A stretch of DNA of 64,000 bases from JANQPX01 sp050633905. GTDB taxonomy: Bacteria; Pseudomonadota; Alphaproteobacteria; Geminicoccales; Geminicoccaceae. Shown here one piece after another: positions 52,770-62,228 of the stretch (position 1 is the stretch's first letter; every line of letters begins with the position of its first letter). The translations under genes and the position numbers were made by a program. The DNA lies in assembly GCA_050633905.1 (NCBI GenBank), contig JBOEHJ010000085.1:1-64000 (forward strand), given 5' to 3'. The notes beneath the pieces were generated by a model. The model saw nothing but the letters and a program-made list of their open reading frames with translations. It searched no databases and had not been told where the DNA came from.

Positions 52770-52889
52770 CTAGCCCCTTCGCGACCTCTGGATCGCTTGA
52801 TCCGGATGCTGAATGCCCTCGATGACGAGCGCGAGGTCACGGTGACGGTGTCTTCGAGCAAGAAACGGCGCGTGCTCGAGCCTGCCTGA
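52770..52889 (+). pseudogene. C-terminal remnant of a HigA-like XRE antitoxin
   Basis: The frame encodes RPLDRLIRMLNALDDEREVT, then VTVSSSKKRRV and a stop. This is the end of the COG5606-type XRE antitoxin fold, in which a DRLLRxLNALGxxVxIxV stretch closes the protein. The helix-turn-helix part is absent and the frame is stopped just upstream (TAG at 52767). It points to a lost toxin-antitoxin gene. Confidence 0.4.
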
Positions 52890-53003
52890 TCGGGCTCATC
52901 GCCCCAACGGACAGGATTAACGTGTTGAGCGTCCGACGATCGCGAGTCAAAATGAGAACATCTTTTCAAAGAGATTGCGCGAAATCTGGATGCCTATGAT
53001 CCG

Positions 53004-53438
53004 TTGAAACCGCCATCGATTACTGACTGGACCGAGTTGGAAGAGTCAGAGCGACTGGATCTCGTCCTCGCCTATCATCAAATGCAGGGTGACAAGCTAC
53101 CCAATCCGGACGCTCACGCTGTGGTACACGTCATCGTCGAAAATCAAGTCGCCCTTGCCGACGAGACGCCTGTCGCCGCCGCGATGGAAAGGCTAATGCA
53201 GGAGCGGTTGGATCGGCATGAGGCCATTCATGCGATCGGTTACGTTTTCACGGGAACGTTTCACGAGGCGGCACAAGACAACAATGAGGCTTATCCGACC
53301 TCGGCTTATTATCGCGAACTCATGCGGCTGAGCGCCGAGTGCTGGCTCAGCCAGGATCTAAAGACGGTCCAATCGAGCTCGCGCCGCTGCTCCAAACCGT
53401 GCAACTTGGCGCCTCGCTCATCAATGGCATTACGTTAG
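53004..53438 (+). CDS. DUF1841-like protein, C-terminus possibly altered
   Basis: A 144-residue soluble protein. The core has HAVVHVIVENQVALADETPV and LMQERLDRHEAIHAIGYVF, like small conserved bacterial proteins whose His residues may bind metal. The tail (DLKTVQSSSRRCSKPC, then NLAPRSSMALR) is unlike the rest and suggests a late frameshift. The start is a TTG at 53004. The frame is open upstream to 52956 but has no better start codon. It precedes the methyltransferase gene by 90 bases. Confidence 0.65.
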   Translation: MKPPSITDWTELEESERLDLVLAYHQMQGDKLPNPDAHAVVHVIVENQVALADETPVAAAMERLMQERLDRHEAIHAIGYVFTGTFHEAAQDNNEAYPTSAYYRELMRLSAECWLSQDLKTVQSSSRRCSKPCNLAPRSSMALR

Positions 53439-53528
53439 AATCTTGTGGAAAAGACGATGGCCCCTCGTGACGATCGTCCATTTAAGCCGTATGCCTGAGT
53501 GAGGGAAGTCAGTGCCGTGTGAGGTCAT

Positions 53529-54137
53529 GTGAGCAAGATCAAGAGAAACGATCCGTCCCAGGCTGGGCACTATAAAGTCATCTATGCCGATCCACCCTGG
53601 ACCTTTCAGACCTATTCGGTCAAAGGCAAAGGACGTAGTGCGGAAGCCCATTACGATTGTATGACGCTTGAGGCCATCAAAGCCCTGCCAGTGGATGCCT
53701 GGGCTGATAAGTCAGCAGCGCTCTATCTTTGGTGTACTGTTCCGCACCTGGAAAATGCACTTTCGATTATTGCAAGCTGGGGATTTGCTTATAAATCCAG
53801 CTTCGTTTGGGTCAAAGATCGAATTGGCACGGGCTATTGGGCTCGTAACCGCCATGAGCTACTCCTGATCGCAGCACGAGGCAGCAACATCTGCCCGAGG
53901 TTTAGGGACATCCCCGCGGTCGATTCAGTGATTGGAGGCCAACAGCGCGCCCATAGCCAGAAGCCAGATCGGGCCAGGACAATCATTGAGGAATATCATC
54001 CGGATGTTCCACGGTTAGAGATGTTTGCTCGAGAACGTGTGTCGGGTTGGGATGCTTGGGGGCTCGAAGCTGATACCGGTATCGGCAGACGACGGTGGAA
54101 ATCGACTGACGCACCACGCGAGCTTGCCACTAGCTGA
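53529..54137 (+). CDS. MT-A70 family adenine methyltransferase
   Basis: A 202-residue S-adenosylmethionine enzyme. The catalytic DPPW is at residues 21-24 (YKVIYADPPWTFQTYSVKGK), with the AYKSSFVWVKDR, NRHELLLIAARG and MFARERVSGWDAWG motifs. Proteins of this size in bacteria and phages methylate N6 of adenine in DNA. The start is the GTG at 53529 after GAGGT. The next gene begins within 50 bases and has a PD-(D/E)xK motif. A type II-like modification/restriction pair is plausible; phage origin is the other option. Confidence 0.88.
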   Translation: MSKIKRNDPSQAGHYKVIYADPPWTFQTYSVKGKGRSAEAHYDCMTLEAIKALPVDAWADKSAALYLWCTVPHLENALSIIASWGFAYKSSFVWVKDRIGTGYWARNRHELLLIAARGSNICPRFRDIPAVDSVIGGQQRAHSQKPDRARTIIEEYHPDVPRLEMFARERVSGWDAWGLEADTGIGRRRWKSTDAPRELATS

Positions 54138-54184
54138 CAGATTTAAGGCTTGGCTATGAGGTCAGGCACGAATTGGAGACCTTG

Positions 54185-54898
54185 ATGGCGCTCATTCGGA
54201 ACTTCGCGGGCCGTGAAGACGGCGGCTATACGCGGGTCGTGGGCGATCCCCTGTTGGGCAAGCTCTTCAGCCGAGTGCATAGCACTGTAATTGCGTCCGG
54301 CAACGAGCTCGAGAAGTTGATCCAGGATCGAGTCCAAACATTGCCTGACCTGGACGATTTCCTGGAGTGGACGGACTATCCCAAGCGGGTATTCCTTGCG
54401 CCCAAGAAAACCATCAAGCGAAGCAAGAAAATCGATACCGAGGGTGCCGAGCCGGACTTCGTCGTTTTCGATGCGGCGAGGCATCACTGCCATATCGTCG
54501 AGCTCAAGGATGGTGACGCTTTCGATACCAAAAAGGCTGCTGGCGAGCTGGCCAGCATGGAGAAATTCCGCACTCACTTCTCTCCTTACATCCGTTTCTC
54601 CGTGAGCATTCATTTTTGCTGTTTTCATGCTCGAGATCGCAAGGCGGTCATTGAAGCCTTCAAACGTCGCATCACTGATGAACAGGCGATGACCGGGAGA
54701 GAATTCTGCGAGCTCTTGACGATCGACTATGATGAGATTCTGGCTCTGCGCACGCAGCATCAACGCGAGAATTTGGCATGCGTCGCAGCAGAGCTTCTGC
54801 AAATCGAGGCCTTGCGCCCGATGTTCGCTGAGATTCTCGCTAACGGTGACAAGCTGCATCCAGCACAGGCCGGCACACAGCTGGGCCTTCTCGACTGA
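54185..54898 (+). CDS. putative PD-(D/E)xK nuclease, possible restriction enzyme
   Basis: About 237 residues. The segment AEPDFVVFDAARHHCHIVEL, then KDG, supplies the D-x(n)-E-x-K pattern (D91, E106, K108) of restriction-like nucleases. The second half is helical (YDEILALRTQHQRENLACVA). I chose the ATG at 54185 with GGAGA upstream; a TTG at 54173 is possible. It follows the methyltransferase stop by 47 bases in the same direction. No close restriction enzyme is recognised, so recognition sequence and type are unknown. Confidence 0.7.
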   Translation: MALIRNFAGREDGGYTRVVGDPLLGKLFSRVHSTVIASGNELEKLIQDRVQTLPDLDDFLEWTDYPKRVFLAPKKTIKRSKKIDTEGAEPDFVVFDAARHHCHIVELKDGDAFDTKKAAGELASMEKFRTHFSPYIRFSVSIHFCCFHARDRKAVIEAFKRRITDEQAMTGREFCELLTIDYDEILALRTQHQRENLACVAAELLQIEALRPMFAEILANGDKLHPAQAGTQLGLLD

Positions 54899-55036
54899 TC
54901 GAGGAGGGGCGCGGACTCTGCATCGATTAACATTCTTCAGTACGCTCCTCCCTATCCCATAATCCCCTTTCGGGGATATGGATGCCTTTCTGCTCGAAGG
55001 CTTGCGGTTTGAAAATCTACCGTTAGTTTCTGGCCT

Positions 55037-55987
55037 ATGAATTTCTGGTGGGTGAATCACAAGCAGACAGCTCGGCAAGAAATTGCCGGTGGCTATCTCT
55101 GGTCACCGAAACGAATGCAAAACGGTCGCCGAAGCCAATACTACGAATTCATGCGGAAAACCCGGCCTGGCGATATCGTTATTTCCTTCGCAAACGCGAC
55201 GATCGCCTACTACGGCATTGTGACCGATTTCCCCATGAGCGCGCCCAAACCAGATGAATTTGGCAGCAAAGGTGAATACTGGTCGAACGATGGCTGGCAT
55301 GTACCGGTGTCCTGGAATGCAATCGACCAGCCGTTTCGACCGAAGGATCATATTGAGCGCTTGAGGCCTCATCTACCGAACCGCTACGCGCCCATTCAAG
55401 GAAACGGCAACGGAAACCAAGCCGCCTATCTGGCCAAGATTGACCAGCCGCTCTTTGACGAGCTCATGTCCCTGGGAGCTTTCCGCCCGAACGAGGCAAC
55501 AACTGACCTCGCAGCTGCTGAAGACAGGATGATCATCGACGGTATCGAGGACAAAATTCAGGCCACGATAGAAGTCGATGACACGCTGCCCAAAACCGAA
55601 GTGGACGCTTTAGTCAAAGCACGAAAAGGGCAGGGGTTGTTCCGCAGTAACGTCGAGAAGATCGAACCTGCCTGCCGCGTAACCGGGCTCGACGACAAGC
55701 GGCTTCTGATTGCCAGCCACATCAAACCCTGGCGCAGCTGCACGACCTCGCATGAACGGCTGGATGGCGCCAACGGGCTTCTCCTTGCCCCTCACATCGA
55801 TCGGCTCTTCGATATCGGCCTGATTTCCTTCGAACAGAATGGAACTGTCCGCGTCTCCGGCACGCTCCACGAGAAGGCAAGAACCTGTTTGGGCTTATGT
55901 CGCGCGACCGCGGAAGGCGTGGGCAGCTTCTCGAACGCCCAGGACGCCTACCTGGCCTATCATCGCGAGAGCGTATTTCTCCCTTGA
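55037..55987 (+). CDS. EVE-like domain fused to HNH endonuclease
   Basis: A 316-residue protein. Residues about 1-130 look like a PUA/EVE-type reader (MNFWWVNHKQTARQEIAGGY; KTRPGDIVISFANATIAYYG). Residues about 215-290 form an HNH nuclease of the HNH_2 type (CRVTGLDDKRLLIASHIKPW, then ANGLLLAPHIDRLFD). EVE/SRA-HNH fusions are modification-dependent (type IV) restriction factors that cut DNA with altered bases. The ATG at 55037 has a weak ribosome site. It stands 138 bases after the PD-(D/E)xK gene, in the same direction. Confidence 0.85.
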   Translation: MNFWWVNHKQTARQEIAGGYLWSPKRMQNGRRSQYYEFMRKTRPGDIVISFANATIAYYGIVTDFPMSAPKPDEFGSKGEYWSNDGWHVPVSWNAIDQPFRPKDHIERLRPHLPNRYAPIQGNGNGNQAAYLAKIDQPLFDELMSLGAFRPNEATTDLAAAEDRMIIDGIEDKIQATIEVDDTLPKTEVDALVKARKGQGLFRSNVEKIEPACRVTGLDDKRLLIASHIKPWRSCTTSHERLDGANGLLLAPHIDRLFDIGLISFEQNGTVRVSGTLHEKARTCLGLCRATAEGVGSFSNAQDAYLAYHRESVFLP

Positions 55988-56118
55988 GGGCAACCTGCAT
56001 CTAACACTTTGATATTGCGCGAATTGAGATTTGCGATAAATGCCTATATCGAACTTTGTCAGTGCAGTCTGAAGTCTTCCTCCCTGGCGCCCGCCTTTGA
56101 CAACTGGGTCTAAAGCCG

Positions 56119-56592
56119 TCAGCACCAGCTATGGCGCGCGCCAGCCCAGCGTCGAGCCAGGCCCTCACCAATCAGCACATCTCCCAAAGATCGGCCGTCA
56201 CGTATGACCAGCCTGGCCAGTCGCCCGTAGCGATCACGATCGCGGCCCGATGCCTCAAGCCGAAAGGCGCCGGCGTTCAGGAGGGAGAGCAATCGCTCGG
56301 TTGCGCGGTGCCCAAGAGCGGCCTCCGAGGCGCATTGATAGTCACGGACCTCAGGAGCGTCGATGTCGGAAACTCGGATCGTCTCGCCCCGATAGCGAAA
56401 CGTGTCGCCGTCAACGACACAGTCTTGCTGGGAAGCTCGAACACAGAGACGAAACTGGGTGTCACCGCCCGCCGTCCATTCCTGCCATGCTGACGCCAAC
56501 CAGATCACCCCGATAGCACCAGGAGGATTGCCAGCGGTTGCCAAGGGCTCCGAGCAAGCGACGATGAGCGAAGCCAGCGCTTCGAGAACCAA
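56119..56592 (-). CDS. thermonuclease-family (SNase-like) protein
   Basis: A 157-residue staphylococcal-nuclease-fold protein. The core is clear: VVDGDTFRYRGETIRVSDID, then APEVRDYQC, and GRDRDRYGRLARLVIRDGRS, then LGDVLIGEGLARRW (the catalytic Arg/Glu positions fit RVSDIDAPE and DRYGR). A hydrophobic N-terminus (LEALASLIVA; GAIGVIWLASAWQ) suggests export or anchoring. The start is a TTG at 56590-56592 without a good ribosome site, and the frame stays open further upstream. It faces the EVE-HNH gene across 131 bases. Confidence 0.78.
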   Translation of the reverse strand: MVLEALASLIVACSEPLATAGNPPGAIGVIWLASAWQEWTAGGDTQFRLCVRASQQDCVVDGDTFRYRGETIRVSDIDAPEVRDYQCASEAALGHRATERLLSLLNAGAFRLEASGRDRDRYGRLARLVIRDGRSLGDVLIGEGLARRWAGARHSWC

Positions 56593-57033
56593 GCCGGCAG
56601 GGAAGGGCGTTTGAAGCGCCGCCGTCGAAATCTGATCACACGGCCCACGACACGAGCTCTCTGATAGGGGAACACTTGAGACTACCGATCGACCGCTTTC
56701 ATTTGTCTTAATGCCACGACCAGCTGGGAAAGCCTATCGAGCTACTGCTGACTGGTATCTGGCATGAGGCTGGCCGATCAAAAACGGCTCAAAACCTCAA
56801 GCGTTTAGGACCGGGGTTTTGGGCCTCTGAAAACCGCAGAATTCCTTCTGCCGGCTGACGGGTGCTTTAAGGGCCGTTTTAGATCGAAAACAGTCGGCAG
56901 GCAGTGCTCATTGAGCGATTGATTGGCCTTAGCCCATCCCTTGTTTTCATGGTCATGTCTTGATCGGGACGAAGGCGCCATTGTAGAGCAAGCATCGCGG
57001 CTTGAGATTTTTTTTGGAAATTGCTCGGCAACC
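56593..57033. other. intergenic stretch before the SNF2 gene, no gene seen
   Basis: 441 bases between the divergent thermonuclease and SNF2 genes. No convincing frame or RNA fold. A frame continuous with the helicase runs upstream to 56923, but its sequence is unlike the protein. Promoters for both flanking genes should lie here. Confidence 0.45.
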
Positions 57034-59724
57034 ATGCCTCATCTTCAATTACGCCTGACCCCCCTTGGCCATCTCCTGCTCGAGGACGCTGACGACGCGC
57101 CAGCCGTGGATGACAAGTTGGCGGCACGGTTGGTCGATGCCTTTGAGCGTGGCAGCGGGCATGGGCTGTTGCGGCTTGGAGCGGGCGAAGTCGGCCAATC
57201 CCTACCACCCACCTTCGTTTGGTGGCGTGATTTCGCGGCACACTATGTGGGAGCCGTTTGCCTTCAAGCGTCGGGCACAATCTCTGAAGCGCCGTCAACC
57301 GTTTCCCCACCAACCGAGAGCGATCTCGGCACACTCGTCCTAACCGCACCCATGATGCCTGGGGCGGAATACCTGAATGCGGATGTTCTGCTTGGGTTGT
57401 GGACCAACCTTGGTGGGGCGTTTTCGGCGTCACTGGCCACATCTGGCAGCGATCTGCAAACGTTTCTCAAGACACTGAACCCGGCCTGGAACCTGGTCGG
57501 TCGCGTTCATTTCAATCTGGCAGAGAACCGGCAGGATGCTGACCTGCCCTTCGCCTTCATGGCGACCTACACAACACGACTATCGGCCGAAGCCAAAGCG
57601 AAGCACGTACCGCTTGCGCAAGCCTTGCGCGACTATGCCAGTGCCGCCGACCGAGACAAGCTGCTATCATTGCTGGTGCCGGTGCAGCGGGCGGCGGAGC
57701 ACCATGGCTGGCTCAAGACGATGGTCGATACCGGGGAAATCTTCCATCCCCTACGTTGGAGCCCGGTCGAAGCTGCACGGTTGTTGAACGGGGTGCCCGA
57801 ATTAGAGAGCGCTGGTGTGATCGTGCGCATGCCCGCGACTTGGCATGCGAGCCGCCCACCACGCCCGCAGGTCACAGCCACGATCGGCGCCCGGCCACCG
57901 TCCGGGGCAGGTCTTGACGCGCTGCTCGACTTCGACATGGACGTGACGCTGGGCGGCGAACCGCTCACAGAGGAGGAAATGGCCACCTTGCTTGCCGGCA
58001 CCGAGACGCTGGTGCTGCTTCGCGGTCAATGGGTGGAGATCGATCGACCGCGTCTGGAAAGGGCGATCGACCGCTTCAAGGAAGCGCAAGAACTCATCGA
58101 GAAGGAGGGGCTGTCCTTTGTGGAGGCCATGCGTTTGCTGGCCGGGGCTGCGGTCGCCGGGAAGGATGGGCAGCCCCTTAACGCTGACTGGTATCAAGTA
58201 TCGGCCGGACCGTGGCTGGCTGAGACCCTGAAGGCGCTGCGCAACCCTGATGGCGGTGGCGTCGATCCCGGCTCGGCGTTGAAGGGAACCTTGCGCACCT
58301 ATCAAAAGGCGGGGGTTGAATGGCTCCATCTCCTGTCAGGGCTTGGACTCGGCGCTTGTCTTGCCGATGACATGGGCCTGGGCAAGACGATCCAGATCCT
58401 GTCGTTGCTCCTGATCCAGAAACGGAAGCGGAGTGACCGCAAGGCTAGCCTATTGGTGGCACCGGCCTCGCTGCTGGCCAACTGGGCGACGGAGATCGAG
58501 CGCTTCGCCCCCGATCTGAATGCGAAAATCGTGCATTCCTCAGCGATGGCAACGGAAGATCTCAAACATCTGGCGGCGGACGGGCTGTCCGGTCTGGATC
58601 TGGCGATTACTAGCTATGGCTCATTGCTGCGCATGCCAATACTAGGCGAAACGTCATGGCGCTTGGTGGTGCTGGACGAGGCGCAGGCGATCAAAAACCA
58701 TCGTACCAAACAGACCCGGGCGGCCAAGACCCTGAAGGCCGAGGCGCGCATCGCTCTGACCGGAACGCCGGTGGAAAATCATTTGGGCGACTTGTGGTCG
58801 ATCTTCGACTTCATCAATCCTGGCCTGCTCGGGAACACAAAGGAGTTTGGTCGCTTTACCAAAGCGCTGGCCGAGCGGCCGCACAATCCCTATGGTCCAC
58901 TGCGTGATCTCGTCCGGCCCTACATCCTGAGGAGGATGAAGACCGACAAGAGCGTCATCGCCGATCTGCCGGACAAGACAGAGGTCAGATCGTTCTGCCC
59001 GTTGAGCCGCAAGCAGGCCGCCCTCTATAGCCAGACGGTGGCGGATTTGGCCGAAGCGTTGGAGGACGCCGACGGCATCCGGCGCAAGGGCATCGTGCTG
59101 GCGACGATGATGCGGTTGAAGCAGATATGTAATCACCCCTCGCAGTGGCTGAACGATAATGAGTGGGCTGAGGGAGATAGCGGGAAGTGGGGCCGCCTGC
59201 GTGAGATCGCCGAGGTAATCGCCACCCGTCAGGAGAAGATGCTGGTCTTTACCCAGTTCCGCGAAACGACGGCGCCGCTGGCGGCGTATCTTGGCAAGAT
59301 CTTTGGCCGCCCAGGTCTGGTTTTGCATGGCAATACCGCGGTAAAAGACCGCAAATCTTTGGTCCGAACCTTTCAGGAGGATGAGACGGTGCCGTTTTTC
59401 GTTCTGTCCTTGAAGGCAGGAGGTTCGGGTCTGACGCTGACCGCGGCATCCCATGTCGTCCACTTCGATCGATGGTGGAATCCGGCGGTGGAAAATCAGG
59501 CCACGGACCGGGCATTTCGGATCGGTCAGAAGAAAAACGTGCTGGTCCACAAATTTGTCTGTCAGGGCACGGTCGAGGAGCAGATCGACGCGATGATCGA
59601 AGCGAAGAAAGGTCTTTCCGAAGACGTCATGCCCGACGGCGGCGAGGTCAATCTGACCGAGATGAAGGACGAAGATCTGATGCGGATGGTGGCTCTCGAT
59701 GTGAAAACAGCCATGGAAGAGTGA
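57034..59724 (+). CDS. SNF2-family helicase
   Basis: An 896-residue ATP-driven DNA translocase. The N-terminal about 400 residues are the SNF2-associated bacterial domain. The motor follows: Q motif and Walker A GACLADDMGLGKTIQILSLL, DEAQ box VVLDEAQAIKNHRTKQT, motif III ALTGTPVENHLGDLWSIFDF, motif IV LVFTQFRE and motifs V/VI LKAGGSGLTLTAASHVVHFD, then RWWNPAVENQATDRAFRIGQ. The start is the ATG at 57034 (MPHLQLRLTPLGHLLLEDAD). The next gene, a SWIM protein, starts five bases after the stop. Such pairs are widespread and their task is unsettled, with defence or repair suspected. Confidence 0.93.
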   Translation: MPHLQLRLTPLGHLLLEDADDAPAVDDKLAARLVDAFERGSGHGLLRLGAGEVGQSLPPTFVWWRDFAAHYVGAVCLQASGTISEAPSTVSPPTESDLGTLVLTAPMMPGAEYLNADVLLGLWTNLGGAFSASLATSGSDLQTFLKTLNPAWNLVGRVHFNLAENRQDADLPFAFMATYTTRLSAEAKAKHVPLAQALRDYASAADRDKLLSLLVPVQRAAEHHGWLKTMVDTGEIFHPLRWSPVEAARLLNGVPELESAGVIVRMPATWHASRPPRPQVTATIGARPPSGAGLDALLDFDMDVTLGGEPLTEEEMATLLAGTETLVLLRGQWVEIDRPRLERAIDRFKEAQELIEKEGLSFVEAMRLLAGAAVAGKDGQPLNADWYQVSAGPWLAETLKALRNPDGGGVDPGSALKGTLRTYQKAGVEWLHLLSGLGLGACLADDMGLGKTIQILSLLLIQKRKRSDRKASLLVAPASLLANWATEIERFAPDLNAKIVHSSAMATEDLKHLAADGLSGLDLAITSYGSLLRMPILGETSWRLVVLDEAQAIKNHRTKQTRAAKTLKAEARIALTGTPVENHLGDLWSIFDFINPGLLGNTKEFGRFTKALAERPHNPYGPLRDLVRPYILRRMKTDKSVIADLPDKTEVRSFCPLSRKQAALYSQTVADLAEALEDADGIRRKGIVLATMMRLKQICNHPSQWLNDNEWAEGDSGKWGRLREIAEVIATRQEKMLVFTQFRETTAPLAAYLGKIFGRPGLVLHGNTAVKDRKSLVRTFQEDETVPFFVLSLKAGGSGLTLTAASHVVHFDRWWNPAVENQATDRAFRIGQKKNVLVHKFVCQGTVEEQIDAMIEAKKGLSEDVMPDGGEVNLTEMKDEDLMRMVALDVKTAMEE

Positions 59725-59729
59725 GGTCA

Positions 59730-60683
59730 ATGGCTAGCTATTATAATGGGGGATGGCCGCGCTACGTTCCCGTTGCGGAGCGCCGAAAAAAAGCGGCCCG
59801 CGAGGTGGAGCAGTTGCGCAAGAAAGGGTATCCGATTGCCCCCGTCACCATCGAGGGACGCACCATTGCCAAGACCTTCTGGGGCAAGGCGTGGTGCGAT
59901 AACCTAGAGAGCTATCGCGATTACGAGAACCGCCTGCCCCGTGGCCGCACCTATGCTCGCAATGGTTCGGTCGTCGACCTCCAGATATCAGCGCTGGAAA
60001 TCAAGGCAATGGTCAGCGGATCATCGATCTATAACGTCACCATCACCATCAAAGCGCTGGCACCGACATTGTGGCGGTCGATCTGCGATGATTGCGCCGG
60101 CGGCATCGATTCGCTCGTCGAGCTGCTGCAAGGGCGTTTCTCCAAAGGAGTGATGGAGCGACTCTGCCGGCAGGACAAAGGCCTGTTCCCCAAGCCCTCG
60201 GAAATCCGGTTCTCCTGCAATTGTCTGGACGGCGCCTCCATGTGCAAGCACGTCGCCTCGGCGCTCTATGGCGTTGGCGCCCGGCTTGACGGGACGCCAG
60301 AGCTTCTATTCCAGCTTCGTGCAGTGGACGAGAATGATTTGGTGATCGATCTTGACGAGGCACTGCCCTTTTCAAAGCAGCCACTCGATACTGGGAATGT
60401 CCTGGAGACCGGCGATATGTCGGCCCTGTTCGGCCTGGATATGGAGGGGGCAGCCGATCCAAAAGAGGATACGGACATCGGTCAACTGTCCGTAATTCAG
60501 AATGCACCATCAAAAAAACAAGCCTCAAAGTCCTGCGGAAGCGAAAAGGCCAGACGTCGTCCGCCTTCCGACAATCTCAAACCCAGGAAAACGTCCAAGG
60601 AAGCGAGTGGTGCTGGAACACGTAAAGCATCAAAGCTCGACATAGAGTTGACGTCCGACGGGTTTGTCAAATGGTGGAAATAA
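59730..60683 (+). CDS. SWIM zinc-finger protein, partner of the SNF2 helicase
   Basis: A 317-residue protein. The SWIM motif CxCx(n)CxH is seen in IRFSCNCLDGASMCKHVASA, then LYGVGAR (around residues 155-185). The N-terminus (MASYYNGGWPRYVPVAERRK) and AKTFWGKAWCDNLESYRDYE are typical of SWIM proteins beside SNF2 genes. The C-terminal 90 residues are lysine/serine-rich and low-complexity. The start is the ATG at 59730 with GAGG before it, five bases after the helicase stop. Role: probable DNA- or protein-binding subunit of the helicase. Confidence 0.92.
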   Translation: MASYYNGGWPRYVPVAERRKKAAREVEQLRKKGYPIAPVTIEGRTIAKTFWGKAWCDNLESYRDYENRLPRGRTYARNGSVVDLQISALEIKAMVSGSSIYNVTITIKALAPTLWRSICDDCAGGIDSLVELLQGRFSKGVMERLCRQDKGLFPKPSEIRFSCNCLDGASMCKHVASALYGVGARLDGTPELLFQLRAVDENDLVIDLDEALPFSKQPLDTGNVLETGDMSALFGLDMEGAADPKEDTDIGQLSVIQNAPSKKQASKSCGSEKARRRPPSDNLKPRKTSKEASGAGTRKASKLDIELTSDGFVKWWK

Positions 60684-60791
60684 CTAGCGAATCGCCGACG
60701 TGAATCGTCCGATTGGACATAAAACCGCTTAGCGAACTTTGAGCTGTGCTGAGCTAATCGCGCTGAAGATCATTGATGCGTTAGGGTCGGA

Positions 60792-61991
60792 TCAGGCTTC
60801 GGGGAAGAGACGTGGGAACAAGACATCGATGGCATGTGCAGGGAATCTCAGGGAGACGGGTCCTTTTGGCGATACCGACCCGAGGAGGCCATCCTCGATC
60901 AAGGCGCCGAGAGCCATCCTTGCCGAACGTTCTTTGAGGCCTGTTGCTCGCTCTGCATCGCCGCGCATCATCTCTCCACGCAGCAGAACCTCCTCAAGAA
61001 TGCCGGTGGCTTCCGACCGCAGGCTTCCATGAAGTTCGACATAACGCCGGAGCCGGCCAGCAAGAGCATCGAGGTTGAACAACCCGCTCATAAAGGTGAT
61101 TTGATCGAGACAGGCGCGCAAGAACCGGGTGATGAAGTCCTCGAGAGCCCTTTGCGATAGGTTGCCACGACCATCATGGTCCCCCTGCCGCAGCATGTCG
61201 GCATGATCCATCATCTGTTTGTATTCGAGACGGCTTTCCATCCCCCGTGCCAAACCGCGGGAGATCGACCATAGGCCATGGGCGCCGGTATCAGCGGCGA
61301 GCCCCATGGCGTGGCTCATCAAGCGGCTGACCCGGCCGTTGCCGTCGGCGAAAGGGTGAATGTAGTTGAGACGATGGTGTGCCGCGGCCATGGCGACCAG
61401 GCGAGCCCCTTTGCCCATGCCCTCGAGGCGATAGCGTCGCTCGAAATAGGCCATGAAACCGGCGACGCGATCACTCGCCGGGGGAAGGTGTCGACCGACG
61501 CTCACTTCATGTTCTGGGAGGGTACGAAAGCTTCCGGGCTTCATGCGGAAGTGATGGTCTCGCCCCGCGATGAGGAGCATGGCTTCTGGTGCATCATCAT
61601 AAAATTCGCGATGCAGCCATTGAATGAAGGCCGTCGATGCCGGTTCCGGTAATGCGCGGTCGGCATGAAGCTGGTCGATTTTCTGTTGCACCCGGATATG
61701 TGCGCGCGCTTCGACCTAAAGGTTACGCCGTCCCTCTTCGGCATCGAGATCACCGATCAGGGCCCGCTCAATGTCGCAGGGCGTCGTGTTATGCCCCTCG
61801 ATCAAATTTGAGTAGTAGCAGTTCATCAGGCGGACAAGGTCTGTCAAACTGGCAGCGGTGTGCGAATGAAGCCGTCCATCGAGACGCTCTGCGGCCGCCG
61901 CAATGTCGGCGATAAGATCGGTGATCGTCACGGGCAGCTGCTCAAGCAAGCAAGGCTCCAGCCGTCCGGGCGATTCTAACTGCACATTCAT
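60792..61991 (-). pseudogene. Fic-family AMPylase gene interrupted by one in-frame amber codon
   Basis: One continuous frame of 399 codons with a single TAG at 61716-61718 (codon 92). Upstream part: class II inhibitory motif SNLIEG (residues 61-66). Downstream part: Fic core HPFADGNGRVSR (His212 region) and a C-terminal winged helix (ATGLKERSARMALGALIEDG). The residues around the stop (EGRRNL-stop-VEARAHIRVQQK) match the normal Fic sequence NLQ-EARAHI, so TAG probably replaced CAG. Fic enzymes AMPylate target proteins. If not read through, translation could restart downstream and give a Fic core without its inhibitory helix. Confidence 0.85.
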
Positions 61992-62228
61992 GCCGATTAT
62001 TCTCTAAGGGTAACCTACTGCTACGTTGTCATATTTTTCATATTATTGAGACAAAAATGCCGATCTTCTTGCCGACCTTGAGATCGACATACAAGACGGG
62101 GAACGGAAGAAGCGATCAGCTTCTCGGATCGATGATCTTGCTTCTCCCATCGCGGCGAAGCGTATCTTATCCAGCCCGATCCAGTCTCGGACATTGCTTG
62201 ATGCCACTTCGTGCCTCTTTGTCTAGGG

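Noticed and set aside
58654..59730. 358-codon minus-strand frame antisense to the SNF2 gene
   Set aside because: It shadows the conserved helicase motor in GC-rich DNA and shows no domain.
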